Positions 27,766-37,746 of a DNA stretch of 64,000 bases are shown here, in pieces. Below the pieces are notes generated by a model. It searched no databases, was not told the DNA's origin, and saw only the letters and a program-made list of their open reading frames with translations. The stretch lies in NCBI RefSeq assembly GCF_003202035.1, contig NZ_QJKC01000001.1:223406-287405 (forward strand). Direction: 5' to 3'. Position numbers and translations under genes: made by a program. This stretch comes from Aquitalea magnusonii. GTDB lineage: Bacteria; Pseudomonadota; Gammaproteobacteria; Burkholderiales; Chromobacteriaceae. Numbering within the stretch: the first letter of the stretch is position 1; the number at the start of each line of letters is the position of its first letter.

Positions 27766-28578
27766 ATGCAATGGCAGACCTTTAGCGTCGAACAGCAGGA
27801 CAAGGTGGCACTGGTGCGCTTCAATCGCGCCGACAAGGCCAATGCGCTGAACCAGGCCATGTGGCTGGAATTGCAAGCGGTGATGGAGTGGGCGGATGCC
27901 GAGCCGACCGTGCGTGCGGTGGTGCTGGCCGGACAAGGCCGGCATTTTTGCTCCGGCATCGATCTGGCCATGCTGATGGGTATTCAGTCGGTGATCGCGG
28001 ATGATTGCGAAGGCCGCAAACGTGAAAAGCTGCGGCGGCTTATCCTGCAGCTGCAGGACACCGTCTCCAGCCTGGAGAACTGTCGCAAGCCGGTGGTGGC
28101 TGCCATTCATGGTGCTTGTCTGGGTGGCGGGCTGGATATTGCGCTGGCGGCTGATTTTCGCTTTGCCGCAGCCGATGCGGTATTTGGCGTGCGTGAAGTG
28201 GACATCGGCATGGTGGCCGATGTGGGGACGCTGCAGCGCTTGCCCGGTGTGGTCGGGCAGGGCGTGGCACGGGAAATGGCGCTGACCGGACGTGATGTGG
28301 GCGCCGAAGAGGCGCTGGCCATCCGCCTGGTCAACCGGGTGTTGCCGGATGCCGACAGCGTGCTGGCCGCAGCACTGGAAAGCGCACGGCTGATGGCGTC
28401 CAAGTCACCGCTGGCGGTGCGGGGCAGCAAGGAAATGCTCAACTACGCGCGTGACCACAGCGTGGCCGACAGCCTGAATCATGTGGCCACCTGGAATGCC
28501 GCCATGCTGCTGTCAGAAGACATCCAGCAGGCCGGCATGGCCATGATGACACGCCAGGCCGCCAGCTTTCGCGACTGA
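27766..28578 (+). CDS. Delta(3,5)-delta(2,4)-dienoyl-CoA isomerase (crotonase family)
   Basis: 270 aa crotonase-fold enzyme. The oxyanion-hole segments are FCSGIDLAML and HGACLGGGLDIALAADF. The segment REVDIGMVADVGTLQRLP matches, from memory, the region of mammalian ECH1 dienoyl-CoA isomerase that holds the catalytic Glu and Asp, so I prefer isomerase to plain enoyl-CoA hydratase. Such enzymes shift double bonds during oxidation of unsaturated fatty acids. AAGGAG is well placed before the ATG at 27766. Last gene of the TetR cluster. Confidence 0.85.
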   Translation: MQWQTFSVEQQDKVALVRFNRADKANALNQAMWLELQAVMEWADAEPTVRAVVLAGQGRHFCSGIDLAMLMGIQSVIADDCEGRKREKLRRLILQLQDTVSSLENCRKPVVAAIHGACLGGGLDIALAADFRFAAADAVFGVREVDIGMVADVGTLQRLPGVVGQGVAREMALTGRDVGAEEALAIRLVNRVLPDADSVLAAALESARLMASKSPLAVRGSKEMLNYARDHSVADSLNHVATWNAAMLLSEDIQQAGMAMMTRQAASFRD

Positions 28579-28595
28579 GCTGGTGCTCTGCATGA

Positions 28596-28623
28596 AAAAC
28601 GGCAGCTTGTGGCTGCCGTTTTT
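28596..28623 (+). terminator. Bidirectional terminator between isomerase and binding-protein genes
   Basis: ACGGCAGC, 5-base loop, GCTGCCGT with T5 on the plus strand and A5 at the left side, which acts as T5 for the minus strand. Confidence 0.9.
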
Positions 28624-28644
28624 CTTTGGCGATCACGCAAATGC

Positions 28645-29847
28645 TTATTGCGCTGCACTGGCTGCTGCTGCGGCCGGCTTGGCTACCGATTCCCACTTGC
28701 CATTCTTGAGCTGATACAGGGAAACCGTACCATTCATGATATTGCCCTTGGGGTCGAAGGCGATTTCACCGGTCACGCCTTGCAGCTTGGTCTTGGCCAC
28801 TTCCGGCAGGTACTTGGCCGGGTCGGCCGAGCCGGCACGCTTCATGGCTTCGATCATCACGCGGGTGGCATCGTAGGTGTACGGTGCGTAAGCCTGGATT
28901 TCGGCATTGAAGCGCTTCTTGAACTTGTCGTTGAAGGCAGCAAAGCCCGGCATGCTTTCCTTGGGGGCGCCAGCACTGGAAGCGTAGCTGCCATCGGCAT
29001 CCTTGCCGCCCAGCTTGCCGAATTCGGCAGTATTCACACCATCGGCACCCATGAAGTCAGCCGTGATGCCCAGTTTGCGCATCTGCTTCACCATCGGGCC
29101 AGCCTGGGCATCCATGCCGCCGTAGAACACCAGATCCGGCTTTTCGCCCTTGATCGAGGTGAGGATGGCCATGAAGTCGGTGGCGCTATTGGTGGTGAAT
29201 TCACGCTTGATCACCTTGCCACCTGCAGCTTCCACCGATTTGGCGAAGTCATCGGCCAGGCCCTGGCCGTAGGTGGTGCGGTCATCGATGATGGCAATGC
29301 GCGTACGCTTCAGGTCGCCCACGGCAAATTTGGCCAGCGCCTGTCCCTGCTGCTGGTCATTGGCAATGATGCGGAAGGTGTTCTTGAAGCCTTGCTCGGT
29401 GAACTTGGGGCTGGTCACCGAACCGGCAATCATCGGAATGCCAGCGTCGGAGTAGATTTTGGAGGCCGGAATCGCCGCGCCGGAGGTCAGGTGGCCGATT
29501 ACACCGGCAACCTTGTTGTCGACGAAACGCTGCGCTACCTGGGTGGCGGTTTTCGGGTCGGCCTGGTCGTCTTCGGACACGACTTCAAACTTGACCGGCT
29601 TGCCGTCCAGTTTGAGGTTTTCCGCCGTGGCTTCTTCGGCTGCCAGCTTTACGCCATTGTCGGCATCGCGGCCCCAGTGGGCGAACGGGCCGGTCAGCGG
29701 ATTGGCAGAGCCGATCTTGACGATGACTGCATCGCTGGCGGCTGCGCCGGCCGATGCGTTTTGTTGCGGAGCGGCTGCATCCTGCTTGCTGCAGGCGGCC
29801 AGTGCCAGTACCGCAGCGGTGATAAGGGTAATACGCGGGAGATACAT
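28645..29847 (-). CDS. Branched-chain amino acid-type solute-binding lipoprotein
   Basis: 400 aa. Signal peptide with lipobox LAAC, cysteine at residue 19, then a low-complexity linker (APQQNASAGAAAS) and a LivJ/LivK-type periplasmic-binding fold: IGSANPLTGPFAHWGRDADNG, VAGVIGHLTSGAAIPASKIY, IIDDRTTYGQGLADDF. It probably delivers a branched-chain or related amino acid to an ABC permease, but no permease or ATPase is here. It is a close paralogue of the next gene. The mature protein ends in an Ala-rich tail. Confidence 0.92.
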   Translation of the reverse strand: MYLPRITLITAAVLALAACSKQDAAAPQQNASAGAAASDAVIVKIGSANPLTGPFAHWGRDADNGVKLAAEEATAENLKLDGKPVKFEVVSEDDQADPKTATQVAQRFVDNKVAGVIGHLTSGAAIPASKIYSDAGIPMIAGSVTSPKFTEQGFKNTFRIIANDQQQGQALAKFAVGDLKRTRIAIIDDRTTYGQGLADDFAKSVEAAGGKVIKREFTTNSATDFMAILTSIKGEKPDLVFYGGMDAQAGPMVKQMRKLGITADFMGADGVNTAEFGKLGGKDADGSYASSAGAPKESMPGFAAFNDKFKKRFNAEIQAYAPYTYDATRVMIEAMKRAGSADPAKYLPEVAKTKLQGVTGEIAFDPKGNIMNGTVSLYQLKNGKWESVAKPAAAAASAAQ

Positions 29848-30082
29848 GGAAATGCCCTGGTCTAATTAGAATTGGATAAGGGTCATTCGCCACGAAAGCT
29901 TTTGGCATTTCATGTCAGCACACCCCGGGGGTGGTGGGGTCTGTTGATGGCATGGACTGGATACAATCGACGCCACTGACCCGGACATTTTTGTTGTTCT
30001 GCAGCATTTCGTCAACCTTTGCGGCTGATCCAGATCAGCTTGCCGTCAAAATGGAGGGCTAGTCTTTGGCGGCAGGCATAAA

Positions 30083-30108
30083 AAAAGCGCAGCCTGAGCT
30101 GCGCTTTT
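30083..30108 (-). terminator. Terminator between the two binding-protein genes
   Basis: AAAAGCGCAGC, CTGA loop, GCTGCGCTTTT. On the minus strand T6 follows, so the upstream paralogue ends here and the two genes are separately transcribed. The bases 29848-30082 should hold the promoter of the second one. Confidence 0.88.
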
Positions 30109-30126
30109 CCGGTAAGGCGAGAGGGC

Positions 30127-31344
30127 TTACTGTGCTGCGCTGGCAGCAGCAGGTGCGCCGCCGACAGTGGAAACCACTTCCCACTTGCCGCCCTTGACCT
30201 GGTACACGGTAACGGCACCATTCTTGATGTCGCCCTTGTCGTCAAAGGTGATCTTGCCGGTTACGCCGGTGTAGTCGGTCTTGCCCACTTCCGGCAGGTA
30301 TACCTTGGGATCGGTGGACTTGGCGCGCTTCATGGCGTCAACCAGTACGCGTACGGCATCGTACTCATACGGAGCGTAGATTTGCACTTCGGTGTTGAAC
30401 TTGGCCTTGAACTTGTCGTTGAAGGCAGCAAAACCTGGCATCTTGTCGCGCGGAACGCCGCAGCTGGAGGAGTACTGACCTTCGGAAGCCTCGCCAGCCA
30501 GCTTGATGAATTCCGGAGTCTGCCAGCCGTCGCCGCCCATTAGCTTGGCCTTGATGCCCAGGCGGTTCATCTGCTTGGCCAGCGGGCCGGCTTGCGCGTC
30601 CATGCCGCCGTAGAAGATGACATCCGGCTTGGTGGCCTTGATGGAGGTCAGAATGGCATTGAAGTCGGTTGCGGTGTTGGTGGTGAATTCACGCTTGACC
30701 ACATCCACACCCTTGGCCTTGACGGCTTTTTCAAACTCGTCTGCCAGACCCTGGCCGTAAGCGGTACGGTCGTCGATGATGGCGACCTTCTTGGCTTTCA
30801 GGCCGTCAGCAGCGAACTGACCCAGCGCCGTGCCTTGCTGCACGTCGTTGGCGATCACGCGGAAGGTGGTCTTGAAGCCTTGCTTGGTGTAGTCCGGGTT
30901 GGTGGCGGACGGGGAAATCTGCGGCAGGCCGGCGTCGGAGTAGATCTTGGAGGCCGGGATGGTGGTGCCGGAGTTCAGGTGGCCGACTACGCCGACCACG
31001 CCAGCATCAACCAGGCGCTGGGCAACCTGGGTGCCGATTTTCGGATCGCCCTGGTCATCCTCGGAAACCAGTTCGAACTTGACTTTCTTGCCGCCGATCT
31101 CAACGCCTTCGGCGTTCAGGTCTTCGATGGCCAGCTTGGCGCCAAATTCGTTGTCTTTGCCCAGATGCGAGATCGGGCCGGACATCGGGGATACCTGACC
31201 GATCTTCACGGTCACGTCGCCGCCGGTGCTGGCGGCAGCTGCGGGAGCGGAAGCAGCACCAGCAGCCGGTTGCTCTTGTTTGCCGCAGGCAGCCAGGGTC
31301 ATGGCGGCAGCAGCGATGAGGCTCAGACGAGCATACTTATTCAT
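30127..31344 (-). CDS. Branched-chain amino acid-type solute-binding lipoprotein, paralogue
   Basis: 405 aa with lipobox LAAC at residues 17-20 and an Ala/Pro linker. The binding fold parallels its neighbour almost block by block (IGQVSPMSGPISHLGKDNEF, VGVVGHLNSGTTIPASKIY, IIDDRTAYGQGLADEF). Ligand-pocket regions differ more than the framework, which suggests related but not identical ligands. Ends in the same Ala-rich tail. No transport partners in the window. Confidence 0.92.
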   Translation of the reverse strand: MNKYARLSLIAAAAMTLAACGKQEQPAAGAASAPAAAASTGGDVTVKIGQVSPMSGPISHLGKDNEFGAKLAIEDLNAEGVEIGGKKVKFELVSEDDQGDPKIGTQVAQRLVDAGVVGVVGHLNSGTTIPASKIYSDAGLPQISPSATNPDYTKQGFKTTFRVIANDVQQGTALGQFAADGLKAKKVAIIDDRTAYGQGLADEFEKAVKAKGVDVVKREFTTNTATDFNAILTSIKATKPDVIFYGGMDAQAGPLAKQMNRLGIKAKLMGGDGWQTPEFIKLAGEASEGQYSSSCGVPRDKMPGFAAFNDKFKAKFNTEVQIYAPYEYDAVRVLVDAMKRAKSTDPKVYLPEVGKTDYTGVTGKITFDDKGDIKNGAVTVYQVKGGKWEVVSTVGGAPAAASAAQ

Positions 31345-31537
31345 ATTTTATTTCCCCTGATCTTATCTATGTAGACTTGGCGATCTCTGCGGGCAGTCTG
31401 ATTGAAATTCAGACCTTGCCCATTACTGATTCAGGCCATTCTTTTGGAATGGCTACCAGCTGCGCTGATTATGGGGAGCAGTTTGCGCGAGTGTCAACGG
31501 GGTTTATTCGGCCGTTTAAAATTTATTTTTGCGCATG

Positions 31538-32626
31538 TCAACGGCTGGCCCCAAGCGACTGTGCGCGCTGCTGGCGCTGGGCAGTATCTTGTTCTATAAC
31601 TTCCTGCCAGCCTTGAAGATTTTTCCCCACGATGCCGGCCAGCGCAGCAATCCATTGCGGCTTGTCATTCAGGCAGGGAATGTAGCGAAATTCTCCGCCG
31701 CCGCTGCTCTGAAAGCTGTGTTTGCCTTCCATGGCAATTTCTTCCAGCGTTTCCAGGCAGTCGGATACGAAGCCGGGGCAAATCACATCCAGGCTCTTGG
31801 TGCCGGCCCGGCCCAATTGCTCCAGCGTGGCGCTGGTATAGGGTTGCAGCCATTCGGCCCGGCCAAAACGGCTCTGGAAGCTCACCACATAGTGCTCCTT
31901 GTCCAGGCCCAATCGTTCGGCCAGCAAGCGGCCGGTTTTCAGGCATTCGCAGTGATAGGGGTCGCCCTTTTCCAGGGTGAAGCGAGGCACGCCGTGAAAA
32001 CTCATCAGCAATTTTTCTGCTCGGCCATGCTGCCGCCAGTGCGCCTGCACTTGCTGTGCCAGGGCATCGATATAACCAGGATCATCATGAAAGTGGCGTA
32101 CCGTGCGCAGTTCGGGCATGTTGCGCAGCTTCATCAGCACGCGGAATACATCATCCAGCGCCGTGGCACTGGATGAGCCGGCATATTGCGGGTACAGCGG
32201 CAACACCAGCAGCTTGTCCACGCCCTGGACTCGCATGTTCTGAATGACGGTTTCGACCGAGGGCTGGCCATAGCGCATGGCGTAGTCGACCACGACATTG
32301 CGCATGCCTTGCTCGCCGAGTAAGCCCTTGAGCAGGCTGGTCTGTTTGCGGGTATTCACCAGCAGTGGCGAGCCATCCTTGCTCCAGATGCTGGCGTATT
32401 TTTCGGCAGATTTTTTCGGGCGCACATTCAGGATGATGCCATTCAGGATCAGCCACCACACGGCCTTGGGAATTTCGATGACCCGGGTATCCGACAGGAA
32501 TTGCTTGAGATAAGGGCGTACCGCCTGACCGGTGGGCGCTGTTGGCGTACCCAGGTTGATCAGCAAAACGCCGGTCTTGGCGGAGGAGTCGTGACTGAAG
32601 GGGGGCTCTGGAAGGTATCCGGACAT
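31538..32626 (-). CDS. hemH: Ferrochelatase
   Basis: 362 aa; inserts ferrous iron into protoporphyrin IX, the last step of heme synthesis. [22 protein letters not shown] is the typical N-terminus, the metal-coordinating His is in [19 protein letters not shown], and the C-terminal Glu region is [17 protein letters not shown]. The open frame extends upstream to 32782 over the ftsK 3' end, but the ATG ending at 32626 fits the family. It lies 85 bp after ftsK on the same strand, with a hairpin between. Confidence 0.96.
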   Translation of the reverse strand: MSGYLPEPPFSHDSSAKTGVLLINLGTPTAPTGQAVRPYLKQFLSDTRVIEIPKAVWWLILNGIILNVRPKKSAEKYASIWSKDGSPLLVNTRKQTSLLKGLLGEQGMRNVVVDYAMRYGQPSVETVIQNMRVQGVDKLLVLPLYPQYAGSSSATALDDVFRVLMKLRNMPELRTVRHFHDDPGYIDALAQQVQAHWRQHGRAEKLLMSFHGVPRFTLEKGDPYHCECLKTGRLLAERLGLDKEHYVVSFQSRFGRAEWLQPYTSATLEQLGRAGTKSLDVICPGFVSDCLETLEEIAMEGKHSFQSSGGGEFRYIPCLNDKPQWIAALAGIVGKNLQGWQEVIEQDTAQRQQRAQSLGASR

Positions 32627-32654
32627 GGGTTTCTCGCTACCGATGCTGGGTTGC

Positions 32655-32678
32655 GCCACCGGCAGGATAGCCGGTGGC
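32655..32678. repeat. Inverted repeat between ftsK and hemH
   Basis: GCCACCGGC and GCCGGTGGC, perfect 9-bp arms, 6-base loop. No T-run follows on the minus strand, so it is more likely an mRNA-stabilising or pausing hairpin than a full terminator. Confidence 0.5.
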
Positions 32679-32711
32679 CGAGTTGAACTGCTGCAGGGCT
32701 GGCGTGCCGGC

Positions 32712-35012
32712 TTAGTCCTCGCGTGCCGGCGCCAGTACCGTGCGGTTGCCATTGGTTTCCATGGCGGAAACCAGGCCTGCACTTTCCATTTGTTCGATCA
32801 GGCGGGCGGCGCGGTTGTAGCCTATGCGCAAATGCCGCTGCACCGAAGAAATCGACGCCTTGCGGGTTTTGACCACGATGGCAACCGCTTCATCGTACAG
32901 CGGGTCGGATTCGCCGCTGCCATCGACATCGCCACTGCTGGCGGCCGCACCCTCATCCGCCTCGCTCTGGCCGCTGAGTATGCCTTCAATGTAGTCGGGT
33001 TCGCCGGTGGTCTTGAGGAATTCCACCACATGGTGCACTTCGTCATCGGCGACAAAGGCGCCGTGCACCCGATTGGGGTAGCCGGAGCCAGGCGGCAGAT
33101 AGAGCATGTCACCCTGGCCCAGCAGGGCCTCGGCGCCCATCTGGTCGAGAATGGTGCGACTGTCGATCTTGCTGGAGACCTGGAAGGCAATCCGCGTTGG
33201 AATATTGGCCTTGATCAGGCCGGTAATCACGTCCACCGATGGCCGCTGGGTGGCCAGAATCAGATGAATGCCGGCGGCGCGGGCCTTCTGCGCCAGACGG
33301 GCGATGAGTTCTTCGATTTTCTTGCCGGCAACCATCATCAGGTCGGCCAGCTCGTCGATCACCACCACAATCAGGGGCAGGGTATCCAGCGGCTCAGGGG
33401 TTTCCGGGGTCAGGCTGAAGGGATTGGGGATTTTCTCGCCCGCCTTGTCGGCATCCTTGATCTTCTGGTTGTAACCGGCCAGATTGCGCACGCCCAGCTT
33501 GGACATCAGGCGATAGCGCCGCTCCATTTCGCCAACACACCAGTTAAGGGCATTGGCAGCCTGTTTCATGTCGGTGACCACCGGGGCCAGCAGATGCGGA
33601 ATGCCTTCATAAACCGACAGTTCCAGCATTTTCGGGTCGACCATGATCAGGCGCACTTCACGCGCGGTGGACTTGTACAGCAGCGACAGGATCATGGCAT
33701 TGATGGCCACCGACTTGCCGGAGCCGGTCGTACCGGCCACCAGCACATGCGGCATCTTGGCCAGATCCACCGTTACGGGCTGGCCGGCGATATCCTTGCC
33801 CACGGCAATGGCCAGGCGTGATGTCATGTTCTGATAGCCATCGGAGCCGATGATTTCCGACAGCCGCACGATCTGCCGTTTCGGATTGGGCAGCTCCAGA
33901 CCCATATAGGTCTTGCCGGGGATGGTTTCCACCACCCGCACCGAAACCAGCGACAGGGCGCGCGCCAGATCCTTCATCAGATTGACGATTTGCGCACCCT
34001 TGACGCCGACGGCTGGCTCGATTTCATAGCGGGTGATTACCGGGCCAGGGTAGGCGGCAATCACTTTGACATCCACGCCAAAGTCGGCCAGCTTGCGCTC
34101 GATCAGGCGCGAGGTGTATTCCACGGTTTCGGCGGATACCGGCTCGTGCTGGTCCTTGGGCGCTTCCAGCAGGCTCAGTCCGGGCAGCTCGCCACGGTCC
34201 GGATCGGCAAACAGCGACTGCTGTACCGGTTTTTGCACCTTGGGCGATAGCGGTACTTCAGCCAGCGTGGCCTCGATGCGAACCGGGGTCTTGTCTTCCT
34301 GTTTTTTCTTTTCGGTATTGACCTTGGCCTCGCGCTGCTGGGCAGTCTCGCGGCCGATTTCCCGGTCCTTGCGCGCCTGCCAGCCATGCCACAGCTTGAG
34401 CACGCCATCTTCCAGCGCGCCGCCGATTCTTTCCATGATGTCCAGCCAGGACAGGCCGGTGAACAGGGAAAAGCCAATGGCGCCGGTCACGGACAGCAGC
34501 AGGTAGGCGCCGGACTGGCCCAGGCCGTGCGCCAGTGCCTTGCCCAGCCAGTGTCCCAGCATGCCGCCGGCAGTCAGCGGCAGGTTCAGCTGTTTGCTGG
34601 CCAGCACAATGCCTTCCACGCTGGAACTGGACAGCAGCAGCAGGAAGAAACCGCCCATGGCGGCCAGGGTCATCGGATTGAGGCGAAAGCCCAGTGTTTC
34701 CATGCGGCGGTAGCCCCAGGCGATGGCGACCAGGCAGAACACCACCAGCCACCAGGCTGACAGGCCGAATACATACAGCAGCATGTCGGACAGCCATGCG
34801 CCAAAAGCACCGCCGTAGTTGCGCACGGTGGGATCGGAAGAGCTATGTGACCAGGAAGGGTCTTGTGCGGAATAGCTGGCCAGCACCAGCACCAGGTAGA
34901 CCGCAGCAACGGCCATCAGCAGCCACCAGGCTTCGCGCAGCAGGCTGGCAAGCTTGGGCGGTAATGGCGTTTGACTGTTCTTGACGACGGCCTTTCTTTT
35001 GAAAAGTCGCAT
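32712..35012 (-). CDS. ftsK: DNA translocase FtsK
   Basis: 766 aa, a short-linker FtsK/SpoIIIE. Four transmembrane helices lie within residues 28-190, then a charged linker ([13 protein letters not shown]). The motor holds Walker [13 protein letters not shown] and Walker [16 protein letters not shown]. The C-terminal winged-helix gamma domain ([21 protein letters not shown], then [20 protein letters not shown]) reads KOPS and activates XerCD at dif. A dif site is present about 12 kb away at 47239, so motor-protein gene and target are on the same part of the chromosome. Confidence 0.97.
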   Translation of the reverse strand: MRLFKRKAVVKNSQTPLPPKLASLLREAWWLLMAVAAVYLVLVLASYSAQDPSWSHSSSDPTVRNYGGAFGAWLSDMLLYVFGLSAWWLVVFCLVAIAWGYRRMETLGFRLNPMTLAAMGGFFLLLLSSSSVEGIVLASKQLNLPLTAGGMLGHWLGKALAHGLGQSGAYLLLSVTGAIGFSLFTGLSWLDIMERIGGALEDGVLKLWHGWQARKDREIGRETAQQREAKVNTEKKKQEDKTPVRIEATLAEVPLSPKVQKPVQQSLFADPDRGELPGLSLLEAPKDQHEPVSAETVEYTSRLIERKLADFGVDVKVIAAYPGPVITRYEIEPAVGVKGAQIVNLMKDLARALSLVSVRVVETIPGKTYMGLELPNPKRQIVRLSEIIGSDGYQNMTSRLAIAVGKDIAGQPVTVDLAKMPHVLVAGTTGSGKSVAINAMILSLLYKSTAREVRLIMVDPKMLELSVYEGIPHLLAPVVTDMKQAANALNWCVGEMERRYRLMSKLGVRNLAGYNQKIKDADKAGEKIPNPFSLTPETPEPLDTLPLIVVVIDELADLMMVAGKKIEELIARLAQKARAAGIHLILATQRPSVDVITGLIKANIPTRIAFQVSSKIDSRTILDQMGAEALLGQGDMLYLPPGSGYPNRVHGAFVADDEVHHVVEFLKTTGEPDYIEGILSGQSEADEGAAASSGDVDGSGESDPLYDEAVAIVVKTRKASISSVQRHLRIGYNRAARLIEQMESAGLVSAMETNGNRTVLAPARED

Positions 35013-35106
35013 TTTTCTCGTTATGGGCTATGACAGTGGCTGATTATAGCCTGACAAGGCCATTCGGAGTGGCTGGCGTTGTCAGGCCGCCGGCCGGCGC
35101 GCCGGT

Positions 35107-36207
35107 TCAGCGCGGATAGAGTGCCCCCAGCACCCTTGGCCCGCTGGCACCGGTCACGTCTGGCAGATTGGCTGGCTGGCGCTGGCAGAAACTCCAGGCC
35201 AGCCAGGCAAAGGCAGCGGCTTCCACCTGATGCACCGGCAAACCCAGTGCGGCAGTGCTGCGGATCACCTGCTGCGGCAGTCGCTGCTGCAAGGCCCGCA
35301 TCAACGCACCATTCAGCGCGCCACCGCCGCAGACATAGACGCTGGCGGTGTCAGGGCAATGGCGGTCGATTGCATCGGCAATGCTGTGGGCGGTCAATTG
35401 CAGCAGGGTGTGCTGCACATCCGCTGCGGCAATGGCGGGCTGCAATGCCAGTTGGGTTTGCAGCCAGGCAAGATCGAACAGGTCGCGCCCGGTACTTTTC
35501 GGTGGCGGCAGCCGGAAAAATGGCTCATTCAGCAGCTGTTGCAACAGCGGTGCATGCAGCTTGCCACTGGCCGCCCATTCACCATTGGCGTCGAAGCTGG
35601 CGCCGGTATGATGCTGGCACCAGGCATCCAGCAGCATATTGCCAGGACCACAGTCGAAACCGATGACCGGCGCACCCCGGCTCAGGCGGGTCAGATTGCT
35701 GATGCCGCCGATATTCAGGATGACGCGGTTTTCCGCATCACTGGCAAAAACGTGCTGATGAAAGGCCGGCACCAGTGGCGCGCCATGACCGCCGGCGGCA
35801 AGGTCTCGGCTGCGAAAATCGCCGATGACATCAATGCCGGATAGCTCGGCCAGCAGCGCGTGATTGCCGATCTGCAGCGTGTAGCCGGCATGCGGGGCGT
35901 GGCGGATGGTCTGGCCATGGCAGCCGATGGCCGTAATGGCCGAAGGAGGGAGCTGCTGCCCGGACAAGAGCTGCGCCACCACTTCGGCATACAGCCGGGC
36001 CAGCTCATTGCCCAGGCGTGCGGCACGATCCAGCTCATTGTCGCCCACCGGCTGCAGTTGCAGCACCTGCTGGCGGATTTCCAGCGGAAAGGCAAGAAAG
36101 CTGTCGGCCTCGACGCAAGGACGGCCCTGCGCATCCATGCTCAGCAATACCGCGTCCACACCGTCAAGGCTGGTGCCGGACATCAGTCCGATATAGCGCT
36201 CCGTCAT
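35107..36207 (-). CDS. anmK: Anhydro-N-acetylmuramic acid kinase
   Basis: 366 aa; phosphorylates and opens 1,6-anhydro-MurNAc during cell-wall recycling. The N-terminal phosphate loop is IGLMSGTSLDGVDAVLLS, followed by GCHGQTIRHAP and ILNIGGISNLTRL; the sugar-binding Asp region is GFDCGPGNMLLD. Starts: the ATG ending at 36207 gives MTERYIGLMSGT like homologues; one ending at 36225 overlaps the stop of the upstream peptidase gene and would couple translation. Both are plausible. Confidence 0.95.
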   Translation of the reverse strand: MTERYIGLMSGTSLDGVDAVLLSMDAQGRPCVEADSFLAFPLEIRQQVLQLQPVGDNELDRAARLGNELARLYAEVVAQLLSGQQLPPSAITAIGCHGQTIRHAPHAGYTLQIGNHALLAELSGIDVIGDFRSRDLAAGGHGAPLVPAFHQHVFASDAENRVILNIGGISNLTRLSRGAPVIGFDCGPGNMLLDAWCQHHTGASFDANGEWAASGKLHAPLLQQLLNEPFFRLPPPKSTGRDLFDLAWLQTQLALQPAIAAADVQHTLLQLTAHSIADAIDRHCPDTASVYVCGGGALNGALMRALQQRLPQQVIRSTAALGLPVHQVEAAAFAWLAWSFCQRQPANLPDVTGASGPRVLGALYPR

Positions 36208-36224
36208 CTGCTTCGGTCTTTCCA

Positions 36225-37556
36225 TCAATCCAGTTGTGCAATCATTCCCGGCGTGTCGCGCAATAATGCCAGCTTGTCGCTCAGCTGGCGGCTGAGTTGG
36301 GCAAAAGCCACGCGCTGGGCATCAGTCAGGCCGGGGGCGGGCAGGGCAGCTGTGGCCGGATCGACAGCCTGGCCATTGAGTTTTACCTCGAAGTGCAGAT
36401 GCGGCCCGGTAACGCGCCCACTGCTGCCGACATAGCCCAGCACATCACCGGCCCTGACCGGCTTGCCCGTCTTTACGCCGGGGGCAAAACGCTGCATGTG
36501 CGCATACAGCGTGCTCAGCCTGGCATTATGTCTCAGGGTGATGACTTTGCCATAGCCATTCTGCGTTTCCGCCGCACTGATCACGCCATCGGCCGGCGCA
36601 ATAATGGGGGTCCCCGGCGCGGCAGCATAATCCACGCCCTGGTGCATGCGCAGGGAATGCAATACCGGGTGATAGCGGGTGCCAAAGCCCGAACTGATGC
36701 GGTAGTTCGCCACCGGCTGCTGGCTGAACCCCTTTTTGACCGGTCGGCCGGCCGCGTCGTAGTAGGCGCCACTTTCACTGTCATGGGCAAAATAAAAGGC
36801 GCGATGCCATTGACCGCCACGGCTGATTTCAGCCGCCAGGACATTGCCATTGGCAATGGGGCTGCCGTTATGGATCAGGCTTTCGAATACCAACTGGATG
36901 CGGTCGCCGGGTTGCAGGCTGTCCAGCGCAAACCGGTCGGCAAAAATGTCCGCCAGCTGCACCACCACCTCGCGCGGCACGCCCGCCGCCTGCAACTCAC
37001 GCGGGGCACTGCGGCGGATGGTGATGGAGCGCAAGCTGTCGATGCTTTCGGTGGCCAGCGGGTCGGCACTGGCCTGCCATTGATCACCCTGCTTGGCGAT
37101 GGCTACCAGCACTTTTTCGCCGTTTTCGTCATCATTCAGAAAACGCAGGGCGTACAACTCGCCCTCATCGCTGGTTTCCACCGCCAGCGTGGCGCCGGTG
37201 TTCAGCTTGAGCAGATCGCGTGACAAGGGGCTGGAATAAAGAAAACGCCGTGCCTCACTATCGCGCACGCCCAGCCGGTTCAGGACTCTGGCGATGGTGT
37301 CGCCACGATTCACCGTTTCACTACGCCAGTAGCGTGTTGCAGTGGCTGGCGGGGTAAAGGCTGGCAAGGCCAGCTTTTCGGTGACCATGCGCTGGCGCAG
37401 TGCGGCGGCCGCATGCGGATCACCCGGTGCCACGGCAAAGGCCGTGACCATGCCAAACAGGGGCAGGCTGGCGGCGAGGCCAAGCCAGCTCAAGTGGTGA
37501 TTGATCAGGCGGCGGGTACAATTTTGCGGTAACTGCAGCAGTTTGCGATAATTCAT
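36225..37556 (-). CDS. M23-family peptidoglycan endopeptidase (LytM domain)
   Basis: 443 aa envelope protein. The N-terminus has a signal anchor (LSWLGLAASLPLFGMVTAFAVA, about residues 23-44), then an OapA/LysM-like region (TVNRGDTIARVLNRLGV) and the C-terminal Zn peptidase: SGFGTRYHPVLHSLRMHQGVDYA, and the HLHFE motif in GPHLHFEVKLNG. All metal ligands (H and D of HQGVD, H of HLH) are present, so it should be active. It couples to anmK, linking glycan strand cleavage and recycling. The ATG ending at 37556 has only a weak ribosome site. Confidence 0.93.
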   Translation of the reverse strand: MNYRKLLQLPQNCTRRLINHHLSWLGLAASLPLFGMVTAFAVAPGDPHAAAALRQRMVTEKLALPAFTPPATATRYWRSETVNRGDTIARVLNRLGVRDSEARRFLYSSPLSRDLLKLNTGATLAVETSDEGELYALRFLNDDENGEKVLVAIAKQGDQWQASADPLATESIDSLRSITIRRSAPRELQAAGVPREVVVQLADIFADRFALDSLQPGDRIQLVFESLIHNGSPIANGNVLAAEISRGGQWHRAFYFAHDSESGAYYDAAGRPVKKGFSQQPVANYRISSGFGTRYHPVLHSLRMHQGVDYAAAPGTPIIAPADGVISAAETQNGYGKVITLRHNARLSTLYAHMQRFAPGVKTGKPVRAGDVLGYVGSSGRVTGPHLHFEVKLNGQAVDPATAALPAPGLTDAQRVAFAQLSRQLSDKLALLRDTPGMIAQLD

Positions 37557-37746
37557 GCTTTGGTGGACGCCATGCGTGCTTCCGGGAAAATACAGGGTTT
37601 GTGACAAGTGGCAGTGCGCCCGACCAACTTGGTTGGATCGGGCTGTCATAAGTTCCGAAAACCATCCATTCAATGAAGGACTTGGCCGTGCTGCCGAGTG
37701 CTGTGCGGGCAGAAAACCTGCCCGCCACCTGCCTGTACCTCAATCA

